DNA of 6,011 nucleotides from Saprospiraceae bacterium (GTDB lineage: Bacteria > Bacteroidota > Bacteroidia > Chitinophagales > Saprospiraceae). The stretch lies in assembly GCA_947441325.1 (NCBI GenBank), contig CANETR010000145.1, positions 1-6,011 on the forward strand, given 5' to 3'. How positions within the stretch are numbered: position 1 is the first letter of the stretch; every line of letters starts with the position of its first letter. Below are positions 1 through 5,384 of this stretch, in pieces. Both the position numbers and the translations under genes were made by a program. Under the pieces are notes generated by a model. The model made no database searches. It was not told the origin of the DNA and worked only from the letters and a program-made list of their open reading frames with translations.

Positions 1-1340
1 GGGCGCATACGGTTAATTATCATACCTTTGGCGATATTTATAAAATTGTGATCAATCCCAAGAATAAAAACCAATACCAATTGGATGGGGAATGGAAAAA
101 TTTTGAAAAGAAAAAGGCCAGACTGAAAATAAAAATTGCAGGCATTCGGCTGTCGGTGAAGAAAAAGTTTTTAATAACTGCACATGGTCCCACATTAAAA
201 AACAAAGATGGGTTATATGCCATTCGTTTTCCTTCTTACAATGATATCCGCGCAAGCGATCAATGGTTTAAAATGAATAAAGCCAGCAATCTCAACGAGT
301 TTGAAGCGGCATTAAAAATGCAGGCTATTCCGCTCTTCAATGTGCTCTATGCCGATGCCGGTGGAAATATTCTGTTGCATTCGGGAGGTATTGTACCCGA
401 TAGAGACCCCTCGCTGAACTGGCAGCAACCTCTTGCAGGGAATTCCTCAAAATTAATCTGGAACAATACGGTTCCGTATAACAGAATGCCCAATGTGGTA
501 AACCCTGATTGCGGCTATGTTTACAATTGCAATCAAACCCCCTTATTCTGCACTGGTTCGCAATGCGAATGGGGTGGCGACTTTGTGGGGCTGCACCGTT
601 TCACATACAACAGGGGTGAGCGTTTTAAGTATTTGTTCGAAACGCATCAGGGAAAGTTCAACTGGCAAGACTTTAACCGAATTAAATTCGACAAAAGTTA
701 TCATAATGCACCTAATGCGACCTATCGCAGCAGGTTTAAAAATCTATACGCACTAAGCGAAACAAAGTATCCCGACATTGCCGATGCCATTGCAAGCTTT
801 AAACGTTGGAACCTATCGGGCGAGGCTGATAACAAAGAAGCTGCTTTGGCGCTCGTAACACATGATTATCTGCTGAAAAAACTCGATGCACCCTTTGCCT
901 TCTTTATGATTGTAAAAGATGATCGTGCAGAAAGCGATTTAGTAAGAGCTGTGCGTTATGCCAAAAAGTTTTTGCTGAAGCACCACGGTGCCATTGACAT
1001 TCCGCTAGGCAACATACAAAGGCATGTACGCGGCAATGTGAATATTCCCGCAAGCGGATTGAGAGAAGTAGCCCGCGCGGCAGATGCAAAGCTCTATGAT
1101 AATAAAAAAGGATTGTACAAAATCAATTCGGGCGATGGCTTTATGCAGATGGTGAAATTCAGCAGCATGGAGCTACCCGAAATTTATAGTATTAATGCTT
1201 TTGGGGCTTCATCAAAGCCCAATAGCCCACATTATACCGACCAGATGGAAATGTTTCAGCAAGAAAAATTCAGAAAAATGACTTTCGATAAGAACGAAAT
1301 TTTAAGTAAGGCAATTAAAATATATCATCCTGGAAAATAA
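1..1340 (+). CDS. Penicillin acylase family protein (Ntn-hydrolase amidase), 5' end missing
   Basis: The gene runs in from the left edge; the reading frame begins at base 3 and gives 445 residues to the TAA. Enzymes of this family (penicillin G acylase, AHL acylases such as PvdQ, cephalosporin acylases) cleave amide bonds of acylated substrates, are usually exported, and self-process into two chains with an N-terminal Ser on the beta chain. That Ser lies upstream and is not visible. What is seen: a T-A-H-G-P motif (bases 177-191), the stretch N-V-L-Y-A-D-A-G-G-N-I (about 339-371) typical of the beta chain, and a block from 501 reading NPDCGYVYNCNQTP, which matches the family's 'NP..GyV.N.N..P' segment. 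Four Cys cluster at bases 510-566, which may form disulfides. The GTG at 48 is not the start, because the family match continues upstream of it. The family call is firm; the substrate (beta-lactam, acyl-homoserine lactone or other acyl amide) cannot be read from this part. Confidence 0.9.
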   Translation, partial: AHTVNYHTFGDIYKIVINPKNKNQYQLDGEWKNFEKKKARLKIKIAGIRLSVKKKFLITAHGPTLKNKDGLYAIRFPSYNDIRASDQWFKMNKASNLNEFEAALKMQAIPLFNVLYADAGGNILLHSGGIVPDRDPSLNWQQPLAGNSSKLIWNNTVPYNRMPNVVNPDCGYVYNCNQTPLFCTGSQCEWGGDFVGLHRFTYNRGERFKYLFETHQGKFNWQDFNRIKFDKSYHNAPNATYRSRFKNLYALSETKYPDIADAIASFKRWNLSGEADNKEAALALVTHDYLLKKLDAPFAFFMIVKDDRAESDLVRAVRYAKKFLLKHHGAIDIPLGNIQRHVRGNVNIPASGLREVARAADAKLYDNKKGLYKINSGDGFMQMVKFSSMELPEIYSINAFGASSKPNSPHYTDQMEMFQQEKFRKMTFDKNEILSKAIKIYHPGK

Positions 1341-1377
1341 GCGAAGCCACTTTCAACTAGATCTAGTTTGCCTTCGC
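1341..1377. repeat. Nested inverted repeat directly after the acylase stop codon
   Basis: GCGAAG (1341-1346) and CTTCGC (1372-1377) are complementary. Between them sits a perfect 14-bp palindrome, AACTAGATCTAGTT (1355-1368). The transcript could fold as an outer stem enclosing an inner hairpin. The outer arm begins at the base right after the stop codon, so it may help end transcription or protect the 3' end of the acylase mRNA. No T-run follows, so it is not a classical intrinsic terminator. A protein-binding site is the alternative reading. Confidence 0.5.
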
Positions 1378-1512
1378 AGGGTTTAGTTCAACAGCACATT
1401 TGCAACAGACAGGCTATATTTTCCGCTTGTTGGTTTTTGTGAAAGCCGAAAGTTAAGTTCTCCGTACTAGCTCATGTTCCCTAAAGCCCACCCATAGTCA
1501 ATCTACAATATG

Positions 1513-1531
1513 TTACAAGCCATAATATGAG
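1513..1531 (+). repeat. CATAAT-type repeat, copy 1 (left of the orphan gene)
   Basis: TTACAAGCCATAATATGAG overlaps the start codon of the gene at 1527. It aligns with TTATAAGCTCATAATGCGAG at 5038-5057 with 16 identical positions and one gap. It lies immediately before the AT-rich orphan gene, while copy 2 lies immediately after it, so the pair could mark the ends of an inserted segment. The similarity is short and AT-rich, so chance is not excluded. Confidence 0.3.
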
Positions 1532-2159
1532 CATGATACTTAGAGATATATTTGAAACAAATCTTGGTGAAATTGAGTTATCGATTAAATCTGAATATGC
1601 AATACAATATTCGGACGAAGGCAACTTGAAAGTTGAAACAGAAAATCATAAAATAGAAGTTCTAATTATTGATTTAAAAGAATTAGAATTTACTGAACAT
1701 ATGAAAATCGAAAACTCAAAAGGTTGGAGAATTTATATTGAAAAGAAATCTGACAAATCTGAAAAACTGTATGTCACTTGTAAGCTGTTAGATAGAACTT
1801 CCGAAAATACTTGGTGTTACAATAGTGGCGAAAATTTAGACGCTGTTGAAATAGAAAACAGAAAAGAACTGCTACATATTGGAACCGAAGATGGAGAGCG
1901 TATGAAATGGCGAGCTGATAATAATGATTGGTTTCCAATTAGACTGAAAAATGAGATAAGTTTAGAAAAACCTTTATCAAAATACATAGATTTTGGCTTT
2001 GAAAGCATTATACCGAATTTAGAAATTAATGAAAAATTGTATTTACATTTCTTAGTAGCCACAGGAAAGAAAACTGAAAAGAATGACAATCAAAATATAT
2101 CAACCTGGATTGCAGTTGACAAAAGTAAAAAAGAATTAGACGAGCTGAATAGAAAATAA
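1527..2159 (+). CDS. Hypothetical protein, 210 aa, AT-rich orphan
   Basis: I do not recognise this protein. It has no signal peptide, no membrane segment and no catalytic motif I can name, so it is probably a soluble cytoplasmic protein. It is rich in Glu, Lys, Ile and Asn, with few Cys (the pairs VTCKL and NTWCY near residues 83-97). The order of charged and hydrophobic residues suggests a beta-rich N-terminal half and a Lys/Glu-rich C-terminal tail (KSKKELDELNRK). The first ATG at 1527 is taken as start; the ATG two codons on (1533) is equally possible, and neither has a Shine-Dalgarno. Base composition is about 30% GC in a sampled 60-nt stretch, against the high 40s in the acylase gene upstream, which suggests separate origin. 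It stands alone: 186 bp of non-coding DNA precede it and a strong terminator follows 66 bp after the stop. The long clean frame and codon use make it a credible gene. Confidence 0.7.
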   Translation: MSMILRDIFETNLGEIELSIKSEYAIQYSDEGNLKVETENHKIEVLIIDLKELEFTEHMKIENSKGWRIYIEKKSDKSEKLYVTCKLLDRTSENTWCYNSGENLDAVEIENRKELLHIGTEDGERMKWRADNNDWFPIRLKNEISLEKPLSKYIDFGFESIIPNLEINEKLYLHFLVATGKKTEKNDNQNISTWIAVDKSKKELDELNRK

Positions 2160-2163
2160 GGCG

Positions 2164-2194
2164 CATAATAGCCAGATTTCCGCCAAATTATGGA
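2164..2194 (+). repeat. CATAAT-type repeat, copy 2 (right of the orphan gene)
   Basis: It begins four bases after the orphan gene's stop codon. CATAAT, then GCCAGATTTCCGCC, then AAATTATGGA compares with CATAAT, GCGAGATTTACACC and AAA...TAATGGA in copy 3 at 5047-5080. In this copy CATAAT (2164-2169) and ATTATG (2187-2192) also form a 6-bp inverted repeat, so the element could fold as a hairpin. Its position straight after a stop codon is shared with copy 3. It could be a cassette boundary or recombination site; that is inference. Confidence 0.4.
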
Positions 2195-2225
2195 GTTGTT
2201 GACAAAAATTCAGAAAGAAATACTG

Positions 2226-2249
2226 AGAGGACTTAGGTCCTCTTTTTTT
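2226..2249 (+). terminator. Intrinsic terminator 1, after the orphan gene
   Basis: AGAGGAC (2226-2232) pairs perfectly with GTCCTCT (2237-2243) around a TTAG loop and is followed by an unbroken T-run to 2249. This is a textbook rho-independent terminator on the + strand, 66 bases past the stop of the gene at 1527-2159. There is no T-run on the opposite side, so it acts in one direction. The same hairpin recurs at 3660-3684. Confidence 0.85.
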
Positions 2250-2381
2250 GTTTTTGCTGTTGACTAAGCCAGTTGTGTGATTTCTCAGAACCTAGCGCTT
2301 GGATTTATTTAATAGATATAAGCTGTTCCCGGAAATCTGTTTGCTTATGCCTGCAGACTTAGTTGGGATAATGGGAACTAA

Positions 2382-2537
2382 GGTTTGGTTTCTTTTGTTT
2401 CAAAATCAAGTTTAGTTAGTCATTACGAAAACTCATTAGGTGCAATCCATGTTGGAGGTTTTAAAATGGTAATTTTCCCAGAACAAGCATTTGAACTTAT
2501 TAAACAATATTATCCAAATTTAGTAAAATCAAAATAA
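2382..2537 (+). pseudogene. Possible remnant of a small gene (3' end), first of a decayed pair
   Basis: An open frame from 2382 to a TAA at 2535-2537 ends in protein-like sequence: from the ATG at 2466 it reads MVIFPEQAFELIKQYY then PNLVKSK. The frame is also open for 28 codons before that ATG with plausible residues (ENSLGAIHVGGFK), so the visible part may be the C-terminal end of a longer lost gene. I do not recognise a family. Its stop codon overlaps the next ATG by one base (TAATG), an arrangement typical of translationally coupled genes and the main reason to take this as real gene debris. It could instead be a genuine 23-residue ORF or chance. Confidence 0.35.
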
Positions 2538-2733
2538 TGAAATTAGGAATTGAGCCAAAAGGTATTGACTTTCTTGTTGAACCAACAGTGCAAACAAATC
2601 TGACAAAGAATTTATATCACAAGTAATTACTCATTACAAAGCTACTGGTGAAATTTTAAGGGTTCCTATTCCAAAAGCAAAAAACACAAATTCCAAGAAA
2701 GATATCATCACGAAGCAATTACACAAGCTTTGA
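2537..2733 (+). pseudogene. Probable frameshifted small gene, second of a decayed pair
   Basis: From the ATG at 2537 the frame reads MKLGIEPKGIDFLVEPT and then hits TAA at 2624. If reading shifts frame near 2590-2600, the protein continues as KSDKEFISQVITHYKATGEI and on through IPKAKNTNSKK to a TGA at 2731. The joined product of about 65 residues looks like one small soluble protein with a Lys-rich tail, so a one- or two-base indel is the simplest explanation. I cannot name a family. The one-base overlap with the preceding fragment suggests they were once a two-gene operon. A sequencing error at about 2595 would give the same picture. Confidence 0.35.
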
Positions 2734-2862
2734 TGAATTAGCCGATTAATATTCACAGGTCCTAACAATGCTAAACAGTTATACCCAAAATTTAATTTGT
2801 ATTAAGTATATATGTCAAGTTGACAATTTCTATTGCTAAGCTACCTAAGTTATCGTAAAAAA

Positions 2863-3447
2863 ATGAAAATAGTAATCATCATATTAGCCGTAATCTTAAT
2901 TCTGTTTGCTTTGGTTCAAATTTATTTATTATTTGGACAAAGAAATATTGAAACATACCCTTATGCAGTCAAAAAAAAATATGGCCAATTTGAAATAAGA
3001 ACTTATGAAGCTACTTTATTTACCTCAGTCAAACTCAACACAAAAGGCTATGAAAATTCTTCCAGAAGAGGCTTCTCTATTTTGGCGGGATATATTTTTG
3101 GCAATAATGAAAGGAATGAAAAAATAGCTATGACTTCTCCAGTAACAATGTCCTTAGGGGATTCAGTGACTATGATGTTTATGGTTCCTAAGAAATTAAA
3201 GAAGGAAATGCTTCCCAAGCCTAATCAATCTGGTATAGAATTTAAGGAAGAACCTGCAAAACAACTTGCAGCGATAAGGTTTGGCGGATGGGCGAATGAT
3301 GCTAAAATAGAAAAGTATAAACAGCAATTAAAAGCGGCATTAGACGCTGAAGGCATCAAGTATTCTAATCAATTTTATTTTTTTGGCTATAATGCCCCTT
3401 TTGAAGTTTTTAATCGAAAAAATGAAGTTTTGGTGGAATTGCAATAA
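2863..3447 (+). CDS. SOUL/HBP-family haem-binding protein, membrane-anchored
   Basis: This 194-residue protein belongs to the SOUL haem-binding family, whose animal members bind haem or porphyrin; the bacterial role is not settled. The family landmarks appear in order: an E-T-Y-P-Y start of the domain (residues 30-34), EKIAMTSPV (86-94), MMFMVP (104-109), FGGWAN followed by an amphipathic helix (140-160), and the C-terminal YNAPF (176-180) with NRKNEVLVEL closing the domain. Residues 2-24 form one strongly hydrophobic helix with no lipobox, so it is probably anchored by its N-terminus with the SOUL domain outside the cytoplasm. The ATG at 2863 is chosen over an in-frame TTG at 2833 because it is preceded by a run of seven A and puts the membrane helix directly at the N-terminus. 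It appears to be transcribed alone: terminator 1 lies far upstream and terminator 2 lies 212 bases downstream. Haem ligands cannot be assigned from sequence. Confidence 0.92.
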   Translation: MKIVIIILAVILILFALVQIYLLFGQRNIETYPYAVKKKYGQFEIRTYEATLFTSVKLNTKGYENSSRRGFSILAGYIFGNNERNEKIAMTSPVTMSLGDSVTMMFMVPKKLKKEMLPKPNQSGIEFKEEPAKQLAAIRFGGWANDAKIEKYKQQLKAALDAEGIKYSNQFYFFGYNAPFEVFNRKNEVLVELQ

Positions 3448-3495
3448 AGACTTACAGCGCAGACCTAGCAGACTTTTTAATAAAACAAGCAGAAA

Positions 3496-3535
3496 AACAA
3501 ACTGAATTAAGTTTGTTGCTATTTCCGGGAAATAG
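3496..3535. repeat. Two adjacent inverted repeats after the SOUL gene
   Basis: AACAAACT (3496-3503) pairs over eight bases with AGTTTGTT (3510-3517) around a 6-base loop. One base further, CTATTT and AAATAG (3519-3524, 3530-3535) form a second stem around CCGGG. They lie 48 bases after the SOUL stop codon. Without T-runs they are unlikely to be terminators; a role in mRNA 3' stability or as a protein site is possible. Confidence 0.45.
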
Positions 3536-3543
3536 GACTAACC

Positions 3544-3567
3544 AGAAGCTCGAAGAACAAGCTTTTT
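3544..3567 (+). terminator. Possible weak terminator after the SOUL gene
   Basis: AGAAGCT (3544-3550) pairs with AGCTTTT (3560-3566), six Watson-Crick pairs and one G-T, around a 9-base loop. The T-rich arm continues as TTGTTTGG. The stem is short and AT-rich and the loop long, so it would be inefficient. Terminator 2 downstream is far stronger and probably does the main job. Confidence 0.25.
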
Positions 3568-3659
3568 GTTTGGCTCAAAGAGCTCAGAATAAGCTCCTCA
3601 GATAGTCGAGATTCAATCCAAAAAAATGTACTTATCGAAAATGATATTTAATGCTACAG

Positions 3660-3684
3660 AGAGGACTTAGGTCCTCTTTTTTTT
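3660..3684 (+). terminator. Intrinsic terminator 2, hairpin identical to terminator 1
   Basis: AGAGGAC (3660-3666) and GTCCTCT (3671-3677) pair around TTAG, and the T-run continues to 3684. It would end transcription from the SOUL gene 212 bases past its stop and insulate the esterase promoter 65 bases further on. The hairpin, loop and T-run match terminator 1 base for base, while flanking DNA on either side does not. Confidence 0.85.
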
Positions 3685-3748
3685 ATAGTTCAAATGAACA
3701 AATTACATTGGCTTTAGACATAAAATCTATTAAAATCAATTATGAATA

Positions 3749-3780
3749 TTTGTATTTACTTTTGAAATGGCCTATATTTG
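3749..3780 (+). promoter_or_regulatory. Bacteroidota-type promoter for the secreted esterase
   Basis: TTTG (3749-3752), a 20-base spacer and TATATTTG (3773-3780) fit the published Bacteroides/Flavobacterium consensus: a -33 TTTG and a -7 TAnnTTTG for the main sigma factor. Transcription would start about 7 bases downstream, giving a leader near 55 bases before the ATG at 3842. A second match to TAnnTTTG, TACTTTTG (3757-3764), overlaps the spacer but lacks a well-placed upstream element. Its position between terminator 2 and the gene supports independent transcription. Confidence 0.6.
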
Positions 3781-3841
3781 GTTGCTAATGAATCGATTTG
3801 CACAAAATACCTCAGGAAATTAAATACTAAACCCAAAAATC

Positions 3842-5032
3842 ATGAAAAAAATATTACTCTTAGTTTTAATCCTTACTGGATTTAATTCTTTTGCACAAAT
3901 CCCCTCTAGTCCTGGCTTTCACCTGTTAACAATGGCGCACGATTCCGTCAGCAGAGAGTTTTTAGTGATAGTTCCTAACTCATACAGTGCTTCTACCGAC
4001 GCTCCCTTGATGTTTTGTTTTCATGGCGGAACACAGGATATTCAAAGTTTTGTCTTTAGCCAAATCGATACCATAAATGGCGGCAGAGAGGAACTTTGGG
4101 AAACAGCCGATTCCAATGGAATGATTTTGGTCTTTCCGCAAGCCCTGGTGAATAATATAAGCGGCGCTACTTTGTGGAATGACAAGGATTTATTTCCACA
4201 AGTTGCTTCTCCTTACGACGACCTTGGTTTTGTGCTGCACATGATTGATACCCTTAGTCAAGACCTGTCCATCGATACCACAAGAATTTATGCAAGCGGC
4301 TTTTCTAATGGCGCAGATTTTACAAATTTAGTTAGTTCCCAACTGTCCTGTAAATTTGCAGCAGCTGCAGCTATAGCGGGCAGAACAGCTAATCCAGTGA
4401 GTCAAATCGATACCAGCATGGTATTTTACCCACTGCCTACAAGTCCAGTTTCTATGATGATTGTAAGGGGCAAAAGAGACAATGATGTGACCTACAATGG
4501 AGGCATTAATAGTGGAGGAACGAATACAACCTCTGTTTTTGATGACATGTATTTTTGGGTGGCCGGAAATGCTTGCGATAACAACCTTTTTAATACAACT
4601 AATATGGGAGACACGGTTCAGATTCGAAGATTTTATCAATGTGCATTCGGAACTGAGGTAAAAGTTGTTTCCTTGAAATTCATGGATCACAGATGGCCGG
4701 ACGCCAATGACGGCTTTTATTGGAATGCCAACAAAGAGGTTATTAATTTCTGTTTGCAGCATAGTAAAAATAATTGTTCTGCTGTTCAAGGTATTTCTGA
4801 GAATGAATTGCTACATAATATTTCAATATTTCCTAATCCAACTAGTGGCGATATACACATAAATGTAATTGGTCAACATGTAAAAAGTATAAAACTGTAT
4901 AATCTTGCCGGAGAATTTCTAAAAGAATATTCTTCATCCTATTTTTCTATTGCAAATCTTCCTGGTGGAATCTATATTGTTCAAACAGAAACGGACAAAT
5001 CTATTTTTACTAATAAATTAATTAAGCAGTAA
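3842..5032 (+). CDS. Secreted PHB-depolymerase/feruloyl-esterase-like hydrolase with T9SS sorting domain
   Basis: The 396-residue protein is an alpha/beta hydrolase of the esterase-PHB-depolymerase (LpqC-like) family, which splits ester bonds in polyhydroxyalkanoates, feruloylated or acetylated plant polysaccharides. Residues 1-18 are a Sec signal peptide (Lys-Lys, hydrophobic core, SFA cleavage site). The catalytic domain covers about 25-310: oxyanion-loop HGG at 61-63, nucleophile Ser155 in GFSNG, the preceding family block DLGFVLHMIDTL then IDTTRIYASG, likely acid Asp213 in GKRDNDV, and base His283 in MDHRWP. Residues about 318-396 are a type A T9SS C-terminal domain (FPNPTSG at 330-336, LPGGIYIV at 373-380), which directs export across the outer membrane and is normally removed or exchanged for a surface anchor. 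The ATG at 3842 is fixed by the signal peptide. It has its own promoter and is monocistronic as far as visible. Family and export route are firm; whether the natural substrate is PHA, a feruloyl ester or another ester is not decided. Confidence 0.94.
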   Translation: MKKILLLVLILTGFNSFAQIPSSPGFHLLTMAHDSVSREFLVIVPNSYSASTDAPLMFCFHGGTQDIQSFVFSQIDTINGGREELWETADSNGMILVFPQALVNNISGATLWNDKDLFPQVASPYDDLGFVLHMIDTLSQDLSIDTTRIYASGFSNGADFTNLVSSQLSCKFAAAAAIAGRTANPVSQIDTSMVFYPLPTSPVSMMIVRGKRDNDVTYNGGINSGGTNTTSVFDDMYFWVAGNACDNNLFNTTNMGDTVQIRRFYQCAFGTEVKVVSLKFMDHRWPDANDGFYWNANKEVINFCLQHSKNNCSAVQGISENELLHNISIFPNPTSGDIHINVIGQHVKSIKLYNLAGEFLKEYSSSYFSIANLPGGIYIVQTETDKSIFTNKLIKQ

Positions 5033-5037
5033 AGTAC

Positions 5038-5080
5038 TTATAAGCTCATAATGCGAGATTTACACCAAAAAACTAATGGA
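5038..5080 (+). repeat. CATAAT-type repeat, copy 3 (after the esterase gene)
   Basis: It starts five bases after the esterase stop. The left half, TTATAAGCTCATAATGCGAG (5038-5057), matches copy 1. The right half, CATAATGCGAGATTTACACC (5047-5066) followed by AAA...TAATGGA, matches copy 2. It therefore joins parts seen separately at the two ends of the orphan gene and is the best template for the full element. Confidence 0.4.
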
Positions 5081-5257
5081 CAAATACCCTCAAATCAACG
5101 ATTCCCATTAAAGTGCTGCTTTTTTCAATGTCTAATTTTTAAGACAATTTAATTAAAAATATATAACTTAGCGATTTATTAGAAGCCGGAAACAATTATC
5201 GAAGCTTTTAGTTCTACTGCAGCGCCTAATTGTGCCTGTTCAGTGCTTACCTCTTCC

Positions 5258-5275
5258 CCCCGATAGCTATCGGGG
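5258..5275. repeat. Perfect 18-bp palindrome CCCCGATAGCTATCGGGG
   Basis: The sequence equals its own reverse complement over all 18 bases and is GC-rich in an AT-rich gap. I recall the core CCCGATAGCTATCGGG as an abundant intergenic palindrome in Bacteroidota genomes, comparable to REP elements; I could not verify that here. It lies about 110 bases before the RsbQ-like gene. It has no T-run, so a terminator role is unlikely. Confidence 0.75.
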
Positions 5276-5384
5276 CTATTGGGATTGTACTTCGAAATGA
5301 TTAACTTTTTTATTCGCATAACATTAGTGTAGTACCTACTCAAAGAAAAAAACTCAAACCATATTTTCATTAATTTATTGTTTT

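Larger units (their letters stand above)
2160..2862. other. Gene-poor stretch between the orphan gene and the SOUL gene
   Basis: About 700 bases hold no intact gene that I can support. From left to right they contain repeat copy 2 (2164-2194), terminator 1 (2226-2249), a weak inverted repeat ATAAGC/GCTTAT (2318-2323 with 2343-2348), the decayed gene pair (2382-2733), and a small inverted repeat GTCAAGTTGAC (2814-2824) 38 bases before the SOUL start codon that could be an operator. The AT-rich leader before 2863 has no clean match to the TAnnTTTG promoter element. Confidence 0.5.
3448..3841. other. Hairpin-rich non-coding stretch between the SOUL and esterase genes
   Basis: I see no gene in these 394 bases. 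The left half holds three inverted repeats in a row (3496-3517, 3519-3535, 3544-3566), the centre terminator 2 (3660-3684), and the right part the esterase promoter (3749-3780) and a leader of about 55 bases. The remaining stretch, 3568-3650, has no reading frame or recognisable motif. Confidence 0.6.
5033..5384. other. Non-coding stretch before the RsbQ-like gene
   Basis: I see no credible gene in these 352 bases. They hold CATAAT-type repeat copy 3 (5038-5080) directly after the esterase stop codon, a very AT-rich patch (5127-5170), and a perfect 18-bp palindrome (5258-5275). No strong terminator for the esterase and no clean TAnnTTTG promoter for the next gene are visible, so the control of that gene is unresolved. 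Confidence 0.55.

Noticed and set aside
517..756. Plus-strand 79-codon frame inside the acylase gene
   Set aside because: It is an out-of-frame shadow of the conserved acylase sequence.
1817..2089. Minus-strand 90-codon frame in the orphan gene
   Set aside because: Its Ser/Phe/Leu-rich product is the usual antisense image of a Lys/Glu-rich AT-rich gene, and the + strand frame is longer and followed by a terminator.
1513..2194. Integron attC sites around the orphan gene
   Set aside because: No proper core pair GTTRRRY/RYYYAAC with the expected spacing and no integrase gene in the window, so I describe only repeats.
2190..2266. 25-codon ORF MELLTKIQKEI... after the orphan gene
   Set aside because: It runs through the hairpin and T-run of terminator 1, so a stable full-length mRNA is improbable.
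2685..2741. Fragment KFQERYHHEAITQALMN, vaguely like the start of XisH-type proteins
   Set aside because: It is too short, lacks the diagnostic following motif, and overlaps the better-supported frame of the decayed gene.
2807..2814. TATATATG as a -7 promoter element for the SOUL gene
   Set aside because: One mismatch to TAnnTTTG, and the nearest TTTG is only 7 bases upstream instead of about 20.
2833..2862. Upstream TTG start for the SOUL protein
   Set aside because: It adds only ten residues ahead of the membrane helix, while the ATG at 2863 has an A-rich leader and a better-placed N-terminus.
4328..4789. Minus-strand 153-codon open frame inside the esterase gene
   Set aside because: It is antisense to the catalytic domain, whose motifs are unmistakable on the + strand; the product is rich in Ser, Ile, His and Cys without family features.
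5110..5125. AAAG-TGCTG-CTTT hairpin with T-run as terminator of the esterase gene
   Set aside because: A four-pair, mostly A-T stem is too weak to call.
5179..5370. Minus-strand 63-codon open frame before the RsbQ-like gene
   Set aside because: It reads straight through the perfect palindrome, has no recognisable domain or promoter, and lies wholly in an intergenic gap.
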